Below are positions 8,721 to 17,392 of a stretch of DNA of 64,000 nucleotides, piece by piece. The translations under genes and the position numbers were made by a program. Each line of letters starts with the position of its first letter. Position 1 is the stretch's first letter. This DNA comes from G965216695 sp965216695 (lineage in GTDB: Bacteria; Pseudomonadota; Gammaproteobacteria; Pseudomonadales; Azotimanducaceae): the NCBI GenBank assembly GCA_965216695.1, contig OZ244212.1:1550001-1614000 (forward strand), in the 5' to 3' direction. The notes beneath the pieces are model-generated. The model was not told the origin of the DNA and ran no database searches. It saw only the letters and a program-made list of their open reading frames with translations.

Positions 8721-9251
8721 TCAGCTACGCCGGCGGCGTTTGGGTCTGCGGGCCTGTCGGATCAACCGATCAATCTTCGCGGCCGATGGTAATGCCTTTT
8801 CCAATTCCTTGTAAGCTTTCGAACGCTTCGAGATCTTCTTGTGTTTCGCATAGAAGTCGATCGCCCGCCGCCACGCCTCCTCGCGGCCATGGCGGTTGAT
8901 CGATACGGTCGTGTTCACAATCTTGTTGTCGAGCATCGACATCACACCGATCTGAAACACCGGCGTTTTCGTACCGCTCTTCTCGTCCTTCAAGCGGCAG
9001 AGAATGCCGCGGATCTGACCGTGCCGATCCACGTGGATCTGTTTAGCCGACTTGTCCTTCGCCTGCTTCTGCAGCTTTGAGAGATGGGCATCTCGTGTCT
9101 GCGCCGCCTCCTTGACGGCCTGTCGCCGCGCGCCGCGCAAACGCTTGCCGTTGTCGACCAGCGAGAAGTACTCCTGATACGTCTTGCCCTCGATCTGCCG
9201 CCGGACACGGTATCCGTGAAATCTCGGTGAATCCAACAGTTCTACGCTCAT
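8721..9251 (-). CDS. Small basic protein, possibly two AP2-like DNA-binding modules
   Basis: 176 residues, no signal peptide or membrane segment. Residues 13-57 (GYRVRRQIEGKTYQEYFS...) and about 98-138 (FQIGVMS...VNTTVSINRHGREEAWRRAI) each look like the beta-sheet plus helix of bacterial AP2-like modules, in which a short sheet is followed by G-EEA-RRAI. The tail RRPKRRRRS is strongly basic. A DNA-binding role is inference. The start ATG has GGAGG 8 nt upstream. It sits between the acyl-CoA ligase and the racemase, both lipid-metabolism genes, on the same strand. Confidence 0.5.
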   Translation of the reverse strand: MSVELLDSPRFHGYRVRRQIEGKTYQEYFSLVDNGKRLRGARRQAVKEAAQTRDAHLSKLQKQAKDKSAKQIHVDRHGQIRGILCRLKDEKSGTKTPVFQIGVMSMLDNKIVNTTVSINRHGREEAWRRAIDFYAKHKKISKRSKAYKELEKALPSAAKIDRLIRQARRPKRRRRS

Positions 9252-9284
9252 TCTCTCATCCTCCGCGTCTCGCTCATTCGGTAA

Positions 9285-10415
9285 TCATTTTGGAATCACG
9301 CCGTCGTCCGCCAGCTGCGCAAGTTCGTCGTCTGCAAATCCGTAGTCCGCAAGTACCGCGCGCGTGTCCGCGCCGGGAACCGGCGCCGCGTGCGTTACTT
9401 CAGCAGGCGTTCGCGAGAACCTGGGAGCAGGCGCCGGTTGAACGACCCCGTCGACTTCGATGAATGTGTTGCGCGCGCGGTTGTGCGGATGGTCCGGTGC
9501 TTCGAACAAAGACAGAACCGGCGCAAAGCACACGTCCGTGCCCTCCATGATCTCGCACCATTCGGCGCGGGTCCGGGAGCGGAAGACCTCCGCGAGTTCC
9601 TGTTTCAGTTCGGGCCAGCGGGCAGCATCCATCTGCGGGGCAAACCGCGCCGGATCCAGGCCGGCTTTTTCTACCAGCAGTGCATAAAACTGCGGCTCAA
9701 TGGACCCAATGCAGATCGACTCGCCGTCACGGGTTTCGTACGTGTCATAAAAGTGAGCGCCGCCGTCCAGAAGATTCGTTCCCCGTTCGGGTTTGAACAT
9801 CCCAGTGGCGCGCATCGAGAAAAACATGGACATCAGCGACGCCGCGCCGTCGACCATCGCAGCGTCGACAACCTGCCCCTTACCGGAGCGTTGCGCTTCG
9901 AGCAGCGCGCACACCATACCGAACGCCAACAACATGCCGCCGCCGCCGAAGTCGCCCACCAAATTGAGTGGTGGAACGGGGCGTTCACCCGCACGACCTA
10001 TCGCGTGCAACGCGCCGGACAAACCGATGTAATTGATGTCGTGGCCCGCCGCGTGCGCCATCGGCCCATCCTGTCCCCAGCCCGTCATCCGCCCGTACAC
10101 CAGTTTCTCGTTACGCGCCAGACAGACTTCCGGACCCAGCCCGAGGCGCTCCGTGACGCCCGGTCGAAATCCTTCGAAAAGCGCATCTGCGTTGTCCACC
10201 AGGCGCAGAACGGCTTCGACTCCGCCCGGCGATTTCAGATCCAGCGCAATCGACCGCCGGTTGCGTACCAGTACGTCCTTGGGCGGCTCGCCCGATAGCC
10301 CCGGACGGTCCACGCGAACGACTTCCGCGCCCATATCCGACAGCATCATGCCGCAGAACGGTCCTGGGCCAATTCCGGCCAGTTCAATGATTCGATATCC
10401 AGCTAACGGTCCCAC
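9285..10415 (-). CDS. CaiB/BaiF CoA-transferase family protein, alpha-methylacyl-CoA racemase type
   Basis: 376 residues, family length. It starts GPLAGYRIIELAGIGPGPF; Arg and His/Asp residues of the racemase type are visible (VRNRRSIALDLKS, GHDINYIGLSGAL, NLVGDFGGGGM). In this subfamily the enzyme epimerises 2-methylacyl-CoA thioesters, as in branched fatty acid or sterol side-chain breakdown. The start is GTG at 10415, chosen for AGGAG 7 nt upstream; a longer frame exists but lacks a site. A role with the acyl-CoA ligase nearby is inference. Confidence 0.9.
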   Translation of the reverse strand: MGPLAGYRIIELAGIGPGPFCGMMLSDMGAEVVRVDRPGLSGEPPKDVLVRNRRSIALDLKSPGGVEAVLRLVDNADALFEGFRPGVTERLGLGPEVCLARNEKLVYGRMTGWGQDGPMAHAAGHDINYIGLSGALHAIGRAGERPVPPLNLVGDFGGGGMLLAFGMVCALLEAQRSGKGQVVDAAMVDGAASLMSMFFSMRATGMFKPERGTNLLDGGAHFYDTYETRDGESICIGSIEPQFYALLVEKAGLDPARFAPQMDAARWPELKQELAEVFRSRTRAEWCEIMEGTDVCFAPVLSLFEAPDHPHNRARNTFIEVDGVVQPAPAPRFSRTPAEVTHAAPVPGADTRAVLADYGFADDELAQLADDGVIPK

Positions 10416-10478
10416 TAAGCATCTCCTGCGATACAAAGTGGGCGAGTGTAACGGTGCACCGCGAGAATTCGGAAGCGT

Positions 10479-12326
10479 TCAGGTACCTGCCGTGTTGGAT
10501 TGACCCGCGAGCGACGGTGACCGGTGCGCGTCCGCGCCACCGCGTTCCGATGCATCGGAAAGAAACTGCAGGCGCGCAAATCGGCTGTAAACAGCCGATC
10601 TCGCCAACAGTTCCGAGTGATTTCCAATGTCATGCACTTTCCCGTCTACCAGCACCACGATACGGTCGGCGCTCAGAACCGTTGAGAGCCGATGGGCGAT
10701 CACGACGACCGTGCAAGCACCCTTGAGAGACAGCACACTCTCTCGGATGTGATCCTCGCTCTCGGCGTCCAGCGCGCTCGTCGCCTCATCCAGCAGCAGC
10801 AGTTTCGGCTTACAAACCAGCGCCCGCGCTATCGCGAGCCGCTGCCGCTGTCCGCCCGACAAGCCCACGCCGTCTTCTCCGATCAGCGCGTCGAGCCCGC
10901 CTGGCAGCTCGTAGACGAATCCCGCGTGCGCCGCCTCGATTGCTGCGCGCAAATTGTCTTCGGTTGCGTCGGCATTGCCGTAACGCACGTTATCGCGCAC
11001 CGACCCGGCAAACATTACCGGGTTCTGCGGCACCGCTGCCGTCGTCCCACGCACAACCGCTAAGGGCAATTGTCGGATATCGACGCCGTTGAATTCGACC
11101 GATCCACGAGTCGGATCGTAAAATCGTTGCAACATTTCCAGCAGTGTCGTCTTACCGGCGCCCGATGGACCGACGAGCGCTACCATCTCGCCAGGCTGGA
11201 TCGTGAACGTAACCTCTCGCAAGACCGGCACCTCGGGGTTGGCCGGGTATGCGAACGCCAACCGTGACACGTCGATCTGGACACAGCCCGGCACCTCCGC
11301 GTCCGCCATTACCGCCGGCTGCTCGGGCTCCGGAAGCTCGCTGCGCGCACTCAACAGCTCCAGCAGCCGCTCCATTGCACCCGCAGCGCGCTGGAGGTCG
11401 CTATACACTTCGCTGATGGCCCCTACAGATCCCGCAACAATGAAGGCGTAAAAGATGAACGCCGCGAGCTCGCCGCTCGTCGTCTGCCCGGAAAGCACAT
11501 CCCGGCCGCCAACCCAGACCATCACGGCGATTGCCGCGAGCACGAGGAGCATGACGAGCGCGATCAACCACGCCCGTTGTCGGATGCGCTGAACCGCCAC
11601 GGCGAACGACGCTTCCACACGTTCCTGGAACGCCTCGATCTCCGCAGGTTCGCGCGTATATCCCTGCACGACTTTCACATGGCGCAACGAGGTGCCGGCG
11701 TGACTGCCAACCTCTGCAAGCGTGTCCTGGCTCGATCGCGACAACCGGCGCACCCGCCGGCCGAACAGTACGATCGGCGCCACAACGAGCGGGACGCAGA
11801 CAACGACGATCAGGCTGAGCTTCGCATTCGTAACGAACAGCAATACCAGTCCACCCGCGAACATCAGCGCATTGCGCAGCGCGATGCTCACTGACGAGCC
11901 GATGACCGTTTGAATCAGCGTCGTGTCCGTCGTAATCCGGGACTGAATCTCGGTGGGCTGATTACGCTCGAAAAAGCCCGGGTGCAGTTGTATCAGGTGT
12001 GCGTACACCGCGCGGCGTATGTCCGCGCTCACTCTTTCTCCGACCCACGACACGAAGTAGAAGCGTGTGAACGTTCCAACCGTCAGTAACAGCACGAGCA
12101 GCGCAAATACGCCCAGGCTTTCGCTCAACACATCGGCAGAGCCTCCACCGAGACCCTGATCGATGACCAGACGCATGCCCTGGCCAATAGAGAGCGTAAC
12201 GCTCGCGGTTACCACGAGGGCCATCCCCGCAATGGCTACCTGGCGCCAGTACGGCGCAACAAAGGCCCGCGCAGCCGCCAGCTGCCGCAGGTCTTTCGAA
12301 GGCGTTCTGTCCAGCCCATCGTCCAT
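10479..12326 (-). CDS. ABC exporter, fused membrane and ATPase domains (MsbA/LmrA-like)
   Basis: 615 residues. Residues 20-330 hold six membrane helices of an exporter; residues 360-590 are the ATPase with Walker A GPSGAGKTT, signature LSGGQRQRLAIARAL, Walker B LLLLDEATSALD and the switch histidine in VIAHRLS. It acts as a homodimer or heterodimer in the inner membrane and may export a lipid or drug; the substrate is unknown. A short Gly/Ser/Ala tail follows the ATPase. The start is 36 bp from the divergent hydrolase gene. Confidence 0.9.
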   Translation of the reverse strand: MDDGLDRTPSKDLRQLAAARAFVAPYWRQVAIAGMALVVTASVTLSIGQGMRLVIDQGLGGGSADVLSESLGVFALLVLLLTVGTFTRFYFVSWVGERVSADIRRAVYAHLIQLHPGFFERNQPTEIQSRITTDTTLIQTVIGSSVSIALRNALMFAGGLVLLFVTNAKLSLIVVVCVPLVVAPIVLFGRRVRRLSRSSQDTLAEVGSHAGTSLRHVKVVQGYTREPAEIEAFQERVEASFAVAVQRIRQRAWLIALVMLLVLAAIAVMVWVGGRDVLSGQTTSGELAAFIFYAFIVAGSVGAISEVYSDLQRAAGAMERLLELLSARSELPEPEQPAVMADAEVPGCVQIDVSRLAFAYPANPEVPVLREVTFTIQPGEMVALVGPSGAGKTTLLEMLQRFYDPTRGSVEFNGVDIRQLPLAVVRGTTAAVPQNPVMFAGSVRDNVRYGNADATEDNLRAAIEAAHAGFVYELPGGLDALIGEDGVGLSGGQRQRLAIARALVCKPKLLLLDEATSALDAESEDHIRESVLSLKGACTVVVIAHRLSTVLSADRIVVLVDGKVHDIGNHSELLARSAVYSRFARLQFLSDASERGGADAHRSPSLAGQSNTAGT

Positions 12327-12338
12327 TCCCTATTATAG

Positions 12339-12355
12339 ACTCGGACATCCCGAGT
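12339..12355. promoter_or_regulatory. Inverted repeat in a 36-bp divergent spacer
   Basis: ACTCGG (12339-12344) and CCGAGT (12350-12355), 6-bp arms with a 5-bp spacer, lie between the ABC exporter and the hydrolase. A -10-like TATTAT is at 12331-12336. It may be an operator shared by both genes, or chance in GC-rich DNA. Confidence 0.35.
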
Positions 12356-12362
12356 GACGCCT

Positions 12363-13031
12363 ATGACGACACCACCACTGGACTGCATCGAGATCGACAG
12401 TTCCGGCACCGCAGACACGCCCGCCGGCACCGTCATCTGGCTGCACGGCCTCGGCGCCGACGCCCATGACTTCGAGGGCATAGTTCCTATGCTCGACCTG
12501 GCGGCGCCGTTGCGTTTCGTTTTGCCGAATGCACCGGAACGCCCCGTGACGATCAACGGCGGCGCGCGAATGCGCGCCTGGTACGACATCGACCCGGGTG
12601 CGCCGCTTGCAGGCGCAGCGGACATCGCAGATTCGAGCCGTGCGCTCACGAACCTTATCGACGCGGAGCAGCGCCGGGGAGTACCTGCAGCCAAGGTGAC
12701 CCTCGCCGGCTTTTCCCAGGGAGGCGTCATTGCGTTGCACACCGGAATCGCGCACCCGAACCGCCTCGCCGGCATCATGGCTCTGTCCACCTATGTGCAC
12801 GATCACGAGCACGTGGCCGAGCGGGTGAGCTTCGCTAATGTCGATACCCCGATCTTCATGGCCCACGGCCTGGCGGACCCGATGATCCCGATCGCACGAG
12901 CGGTGGCGTCACGCGACGCACTCACCGCGCTGAACTATCAGGTCGATTGGCACCAATACGGTATGGGGCACCAGGTCTGCCCCGAGGAAATCGCAGACAT
13001 TGCCCGGTGGCTGAACTCGATTTACTGCTGA
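12363..13031 (+). CDS. Carboxylesterase/phospholipase-type serine hydrolase
   Basis: 222 residues, alpha/beta hydrolase of the acyl-protein thioesterase/carboxylesterase family. It shows the oxyanion strand VIWLHGLGADAHDFEG, the nucleophile elbow GFSQGG, the Asp in MAHGLADPMIP and the His in YGMGHQV. It probably cleaves short acyl esters or thioesters in the cytoplasm; no signal peptide. ATG at 12363 is preferred over a GTG three codons earlier. The end overlaps the miaE start by 25 nt. Confidence 0.93.
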   Translation: MTTPPLDCIEIDSSGTADTPAGTVIWLHGLGADAHDFEGIVPMLDLAAPLRFVLPNAPERPVTINGGARMRAWYDIDPGAPLAGAADIADSSRALTNLIDAEQRRGVPAAKVTLAGFSQGGVIALHTGIAHPNRLAGIMALSTYVHDHEHVAERVSFANVDTPIFMAHGLADPMIPIARAVASRDALTALNYQVDWHQYGMGHQVCPEEIADIARWLNSIYC

Positions 13032-13603
13032 AGGACGGGCTCGCCGCCACGCCGCCCGAATGGCTGAACGCAGTCCTCGCGGATTTTGATGCGTTTCTGC
13101 AAGACCACGCGTCGGCGGAAAAAAAGGCGTCGGGTATGGCGCTGAACCTGGCCGCTCATTATCCCGACCAGACGCGCCTGCTCCAGGCCATGGTTGACCT
13201 CGCGGTCGAAGAACTCGGCCATTACCGCGAGGTCGTCAGGCTTCTCCTTGCCCGCGGGCAGCACCCGGCGCCGGACACCCGGGATGCTTACGTACGCGCG
13301 CTGAACGCGCTCGTGCGCCGCGGTCCCGACGTCTACCTGCTGGATCGATTGCTGATCGCCGCCATCGTGGAACGCCGCGGCAATGAACGCTTCCAGCTGC
13401 TGGCAGACGCACTGCCAGCCCAAAGCAGCGAGCATCGATTCTACGCCGCCATCGCATCGAGTGAGGCACGCCACTGGCGACTGTTCGTCGACCTGGCCAC
13501 GGACTACGCGCCCGCCGATGCCGTGGCGGTTCGATTGCGCGAACTGATCCGGCTGGAAGCCGACATCGTTCACGCGCAGCCGATTACCGCGGCCCTGCAC
13601 TAA
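13007..13603 (+). CDS. miaE: tRNA-(ms2io6A) hydroxylase MiaE
   Basis: 198 residues. It is a diiron ferritin-like monooxygenase that hydroxylates the isopentenyl group of ms2i6A37 in tRNA. Iron ligands are visible as Glu in DHASAEKKASG and EELGHYREV, a second pair in ERRGNERFQLL, and SEARHWRLF. The start is set at GTG 13007 because VAELDLLLKDGLAATPPEWL aligns with the family N-terminus; the frame is open further upstream inside the hydrolase gene, with no family similarity. Confidence 0.9.
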   Translation: MAELDLLLKDGLAATPPEWLNAVLADFDAFLQDHASAEKKASGMALNLAAHYPDQTRLLQAMVDLAVEELGHYREVVRLLLARGQHPAPDTRDAYVRALNALVRRGPDVYLLDRLLIAAIVERRGNERFQLLADALPAQSSEHRFYAAIASSEARHWRLFVDLATDYAPADAVAVRLRELIRLEADIVHAQPITAALH

Positions 13604-13619
13604 CTGCCGATTGCCGACC

Positions 13620-14984
13620 ATGAAATCGCGCTCGATCGCCCACCTGACCGATCAGTACCTTGCACGGCACGCCGAACCCGAAATCACCTTCGCCCGACAT
13701 GTGCCGATTCGATACCGGCACATCCTGATCGTCCCGGCAGCCAACGAACCCGCGGACTGCGCCGAACGGCTGCTGCCCGAGCGGATCGCGTTGCCGCTAA
13801 ACGAACGGGTGCTGGTGATTCTGGTAGTGAATGCACCGCAAAAAAACCGTAATGCCTGGATTGAATGCAACGCCGCGTTGCTCCGCCGAACGACCCGGTC
13901 ACTGCAAGAACTGCCGCGCCTCGATGCAACCGGCATACGCGCGCGAGCCTGGCACGGCGCGCTTTCTCCCTCCCGCGGCGTCGATCTTCTGGTAATCGAT
14001 CGTGCCGTAGACGGGTCGCCGCTACCCGACCGGCAGGGCGTCGGCCTGGCGCGCAAGATTGGCGCCGACCTGGGGCTGGCGCTACATCGATCAGCCAATC
14101 GCCCCGAGGCGTGGCTGCACATGACCGACGCCGATGCGCGCATCGACGCGCACCACTTTGATGCTGATCCAGCCGACGCCGCCGCACTGGTGTATCCGTT
14201 CGATCACACGCATCGGGATGCCGGGCTGCAACGGCGGGCACATTTGTACGACCTGCACCTGCGACACTATGTCTCAGAATGTGCGCGAGCCGGATCCCGT
14301 TACGCCTATCACACGCTGGGAAGCGTAACCGCCGTTCGCGCAGCACACTATGCGGCTGTGCGCGGCGTACCGCGACGCAACGGTGCTGAAGATTTTCATC
14401 TGCTGAACAAGCTGGCTAAAACCGGGCCGGTGGTAACGCTCGCAGGACCCAAGGTCGTATTGAGCGGACGGCGTTCCGCTCGAGCGCCCTTCGGGACCGG
14501 CGCGGCCCTGATCGAGCTGGAGCAGATCGAACCCGAAACCTACGCCAGTTACGCGCCAGGCGCGTTCGCGGAACTGCGTAACGTGTTCGACTGGGTGCGG
14601 CTGCAGACGCCGGAACGGGCGGCATGCCCGGACGCACTCGCGCCCGACATTGCCGCTACACTGCAAGCCATTGGAATGTTCGACTTCGTGAACCGCGCCC
14701 GGGAACAGTACCGCACACACGCTAGTCTGCAGCGCGCGATGTTCTGCTGGTTCGATGCGCTGAAGATCGTTCGGTTCGTAAATCGAGCATCAGCGAGACA
14801 CCCGAAACAACCGCTGCTGAACACACTGCAGGCGCGCTTCGGTGCACGTTCGCTCGAAGAATATCGGCGGCGCCTGGACGCCGCCATGGTACCGTTCCGG
14901 CGCATGGGCTGGAGCGACGATCCCGTAGACCACAATCGGTCGACGGGCTCGAGTACAGGTCGGAGAACAGGAGAGAAGTTATGA
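13620..14984 (+). CDS. Glycosyltransferase-like protein (GT-A type fold suspected)
   Basis: 454 residues, soluble. The N-terminal half shows alternating beta strands (HILIVPAANE, RVLVILVVN, GVDLLVIDRA), a DxD-like MTDADARID near 173, and later GAEDFHLLNKL, which resembles the ED box of GT2-family enzymes. No membrane helix is seen. Residues 400-454 look unstructured. The donor and acceptor are unknown. ATG at 13620 is chosen over a TTG three codons earlier. The stop overlaps the next gene's ATG by 4 nt. Confidence 0.55.
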   Translation: MKSRSIAHLTDQYLARHAEPEITFARHVPIRYRHILIVPAANEPADCAERLLPERIALPLNERVLVILVVNAPQKNRNAWIECNAALLRRTTRSLQELPRLDATGIRARAWHGALSPSRGVDLLVIDRAVDGSPLPDRQGVGLARKIGADLGLALHRSANRPEAWLHMTDADARIDAHHFDADPADAAALVYPFDHTHRDAGLQRRAHLYDLHLRHYVSECARAGSRYAYHTLGSVTAVRAAHYAAVRGVPRRNGAEDFHLLNKLAKTGPVVTLAGPKVVLSGRRSARAPFGTGAALIELEQIEPETYASYAPGAFAELRNVFDWVRLQTPERAACPDALAPDIAATLQAIGMFDFVNRAREQYRTHASLQRAMFCWFDALKIVRFVNRASARHPKQPLLNTLQARFGARSLEEYRRRLDAAMVPFRRMGWSDDPVDHNRSTGSSTGRRTGEKL

Positions 14985-15751
14985 CGTTCCTAGAATTGTA
15001 CGGCAACGCCGCCGTTGTGATCTTCAGCACCGTGGTCTGTCTTTGGCTGGTGAGCGTGCAGGTCCGCAATGCCAGCATTATCGACTGGTTCTGGGGCCCG
15101 CTCTTCGTGGCGGTAGCCTGGTGGTTACTGTGGCTGCAGGACACCGCGTACGCGAAACCGTTCGTCGCAACGCTTCTGGTTACGGCCTGGGGACTGCGTC
15201 TGTGCTTCCACCTGGTAAACCGGCACCTGGGGCAGGGTGAAGACAAGCGTTACCGATTGTGGCGGGAACACGGTGGCAGCAACTGGCCGCTGATTACGCT
15301 ACCCAAGATCTTCCTGTTTCAAGGTGCAATCGCGCTCGTGGTCTGCTCCCCGCTCATCGCCGCACATTACGTGCCGCAACCGTGGACCTGGGTCACATCC
15401 GTTGGCGTACTGGTTGCGATCGCGGGATTTCTCTACGAGTTGGTAGCAGACGTGCAACTCAATCAGCACAAGGCCGACCGGAACCCGGTCTCGGACATTC
15501 TCGAAATCGGCTTGTGGCGCTACTCGCGCCACCCGAACTACTTTGGCGACGCGGTATTCTGGTGGGGCATCGGCATCGTGGGTTTGAGCTTCGTCGGCTG
15601 GTGGTCGCTGATCGGCCCGGCAGTCATGACCGGCGTGTTCATCGCGATCAGCAACGACGTGCTGGAGCGCGGCATGCTGAAGCGTCACAAGGACTATGCG
15701 GACTACGTCACGAATACACCAAAATTCTTCCCGCGGTTCTCGTCGCGCTGA
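14981..15751 (+). CDS. DUF1295 / steroid 5-alpha-reductase-like membrane protein
   Basis: 256 residues with six or seven membrane helices. The C-terminal signature is present: LWRYSRHPNYFGDAVFWWGIG, then ISNDVLERGMLKRHKDYADYV, as in DUF1295 and steroid-reductase/isoprenylcysteine methyltransferase-like proteins. Its reaction is unknown; an NAD(P)H-dependent reduction or a methyl transfer in the membrane is typical for relatives. The start has AGGAG 7 nt upstream and overlaps the glycosyltransferase-like gene, so the two are coupled. Confidence 0.88.
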   Translation: MTFLELYGNAAVVIFSTVVCLWLVSVQVRNASIIDWFWGPLFVAVAWWLLWLQDTAYAKPFVATLLVTAWGLRLCFHLVNRHLGQGEDKRYRLWREHGGSNWPLITLPKIFLFQGAIALVVCSPLIAAHYVPQPWTWVTSVGVLVAIAGFLYELVADVQLNQHKADRNPVSDILEIGLWRYSRHPNYFGDAVFWWGIGIVGLSFVGWWSLIGPAVMTGVFIAISNDVLERGMLKRHKDYADYVTNTPKFFPRFSSR

Positions 15752-15797
15752 GCCGGTTCCGCATAGAATAACCGGGCCCTTGAGCAGGATTGGCGAT

Positions 15798-16388
15798 ATG
15801 GCGGAGATGCCCGAAAATCCGGATCTCGCCTGGGATCTGGACGATTTCACAAACCGGCGCCGAGCTACGGACTTCGTGTTGCAGTTCGAGACGACGCTGT
15901 GCGTGTATTCCGCATCGGTAAGTCAGCTGTACTCCACTTACAACATGTACTTCCCGAAGGACTGGGAGCGCAAGCTGGTTATTCTGCCGGACCCCGGCGC
16001 GTTCCACGACACATTCAATTTCGTCGACGCATCCGCCATCAAAGCCACGGGGCTGTACATTATTCCCGGCGAGCTGATCAACCGTGACGGATTGTTTCTC
16101 GCCAACGTCGACGAAAATCGTTCCCTCGGCAAGAAACAGATACCCTTTGCGCAGGGCATGCGGGCGATCATGAAACGTCAACCAGCAGACGACCCCTTTC
16201 TGCCGGTACTCGCTAAGGGCGACCTCCGCGAGTTCGAACGTTCGTGGCCCGTACTCCACCTGCACCGAATCAAGGTCAACGACCTGACAGACCTTTCCGC
16301 GCTGGACCGTACCTCGCTTGAGAACGTGATTATCGAGAAGCTCGAACCTCTGTTCGAATCCAGCGCCACCTCCACCGCAACGGCCTAG
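15798..16388 (+). CDS. Conserved-looking hypothetical protein
   Basis: 196 residues from the ATG at 15798, which has AGGA about 9 nt upstream. I do not recognise the family. It is mixed alpha/beta, with a Tyr-rich stretch (YSASVSQLYSTYNMYFPKDW) and an ordered centre that looks like beta hairpins (KATGLYIIPGELINRDGLF). No signal peptide, cysteine motif or membrane helix. The last 10 residues are Ser/Thr/Ala. It stands alone between two membrane-protein genes. Confidence 0.6.
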   Translation: MAEMPENPDLAWDLDDFTNRRRATDFVLQFETTLCVYSASVSQLYSTYNMYFPKDWERKLVILPDPGAFHDTFNFVDASAIKATGLYIIPGELINRDGLFLANVDENRSLGKKQIPFAQGMRAIMKRQPADDPFLPVLAKGDLREFERSWPVLHLHRIKVNDLTDLSALDRTSLENVIIEKLEPLFESSATSTATA

Positions 16389-16429
16389 GAAAGCTCACGC
16401 GCCTGGGCACTGGATCGATCGCCAGCTGA

Positions 16430-16435
16430 TAGAAT
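16430..16435 (+). promoter_or_regulatory. -10 box placed for a leaderless start
   Basis: TAGAAT lies 6 nt before the GTG at 16442, so transcription would begin at or next to the start codon. No ribosome-binding site is present between them, and no clear -35 is seen. Confidence 0.35.
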
Positions 16436-16441
16436 GCTGCG

Positions 16442-17314
16442 GTGACTGAATCCACGATGCCGGGCGACGAACGAAACCCGCCGTTGCCCAAAACGACCCG
16501 CATCTTCGCAACCGTAGCGACAGCACTGCTTGTCGCTCTCGCCTGGCACGGCGCACTCGATCGTTTGGTCGCAGAGCACTCCGATACCGGTATGAACCGG
16601 TGCATCACCACCTACGCACTGGCACGCACGCTCAATGGCGCCCTGTCCGTCGCGCAGGGTACCGAAATTGCGTTCCAACCCGTGGGTGTCGGCGTGACGC
16701 TGACGGCCGGCGAGATTCTCGACCCGCTGAACGATCTGGTGGAACGTTTCTCAACGCTGGTGCTGGTCGCCGTTGCCTCGATCGGCGTGCAGATGTTGCT
16801 CGGCGAGCTGTTCGGCACCGCGTGGGTCAGTGTCGCTACTACCGCCGCCGCGGCTTGCCTGCTGTGGCATATCTGGCTGAGCCGGCTGCCGCGACTTCTC
16901 GTCGGCGCGTGTGTCTCCGTGGTGTTCGCGCGGTTCATCTTCGTGCTGGCCGGCCTGGCCGGTATGTGGATCGACAACGCCGTGCTGCACGAACGGCAGG
17001 CGCAGGCTTTCGATGAACTCTCCGCCGTGTCGCAAAGCGTAGCCGCGGCACAGGCCCCCGACCTCCCCGAATCCGCAGACGCGCCGGACGGGGGTCTCCT
17101 CGACCGCTTCGGCCGGGCGCTTGGCGACGCAGGCCGGGATTTCGGCTGGCAGCAGCGCCTCGACGAGCTGCGCACACGCGCCGAACGCGGCATCAGCGCA
17201 GTGATCAACCTGATCATCGTCTTCGTGCTGCAAACGATCGTGATACCCATCGCAGCGGTCTGGCTGTCGCTGATCGGGCTTAAGGCCATGCTCGGGACCC
17301 TGATCCGCGACTGA
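16442..17314 (+). CDS. Hypothetical inner-membrane protein with two membrane blocks
   Basis: 290 residues. Membrane helices are predicted near 20-38, 100-120, 124-140, 146-172 and 247-277, with a charged, helical linker at about 180-245. I do not recognise the family. The C-terminal LIIVFVLQTIVIPIAAVWLS helix is strongly hydrophobic. The GTG start has no ribosome-binding site, but a -10 box ends 6 nt upstream, suggesting a leaderless message. Confidence 0.6.
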   Translation: MTESTMPGDERNPPLPKTTRIFATVATALLVALAWHGALDRLVAEHSDTGMNRCITTYALARTLNGALSVAQGTEIAFQPVGVGVTLTAGEILDPLNDLVERFSTLVLVAVASIGVQMLLGELFGTAWVSVATTAAAACLLWHIWLSRLPRLLVGACVSVVFARFIFVLAGLAGMWIDNAVLHERQAQAFDELSAVSQSVAAAQAPDLPESADAPDGGLLDRFGRALGDAGRDFGWQQRLDELRTRAERGISAVINLIIVFVLQTIVIPIAAVWLSLIGLKAMLGTLIRD

Positions 17315-17392
17315 CTCAACAGGCGTCGGTGGGCGATGCAGGCCAGATTCTCTACAATGCGTCGGTTGTCCCACGCATATCCCGCCCGGTAA

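Noticed and set aside
7513..8814. 433-codon open frame antisense to the acyl-CoA ligase
   Set aside because: Shadow of a clear gene with all family motifs on the other strand; the peptide is Arg/His-rich with no fold.
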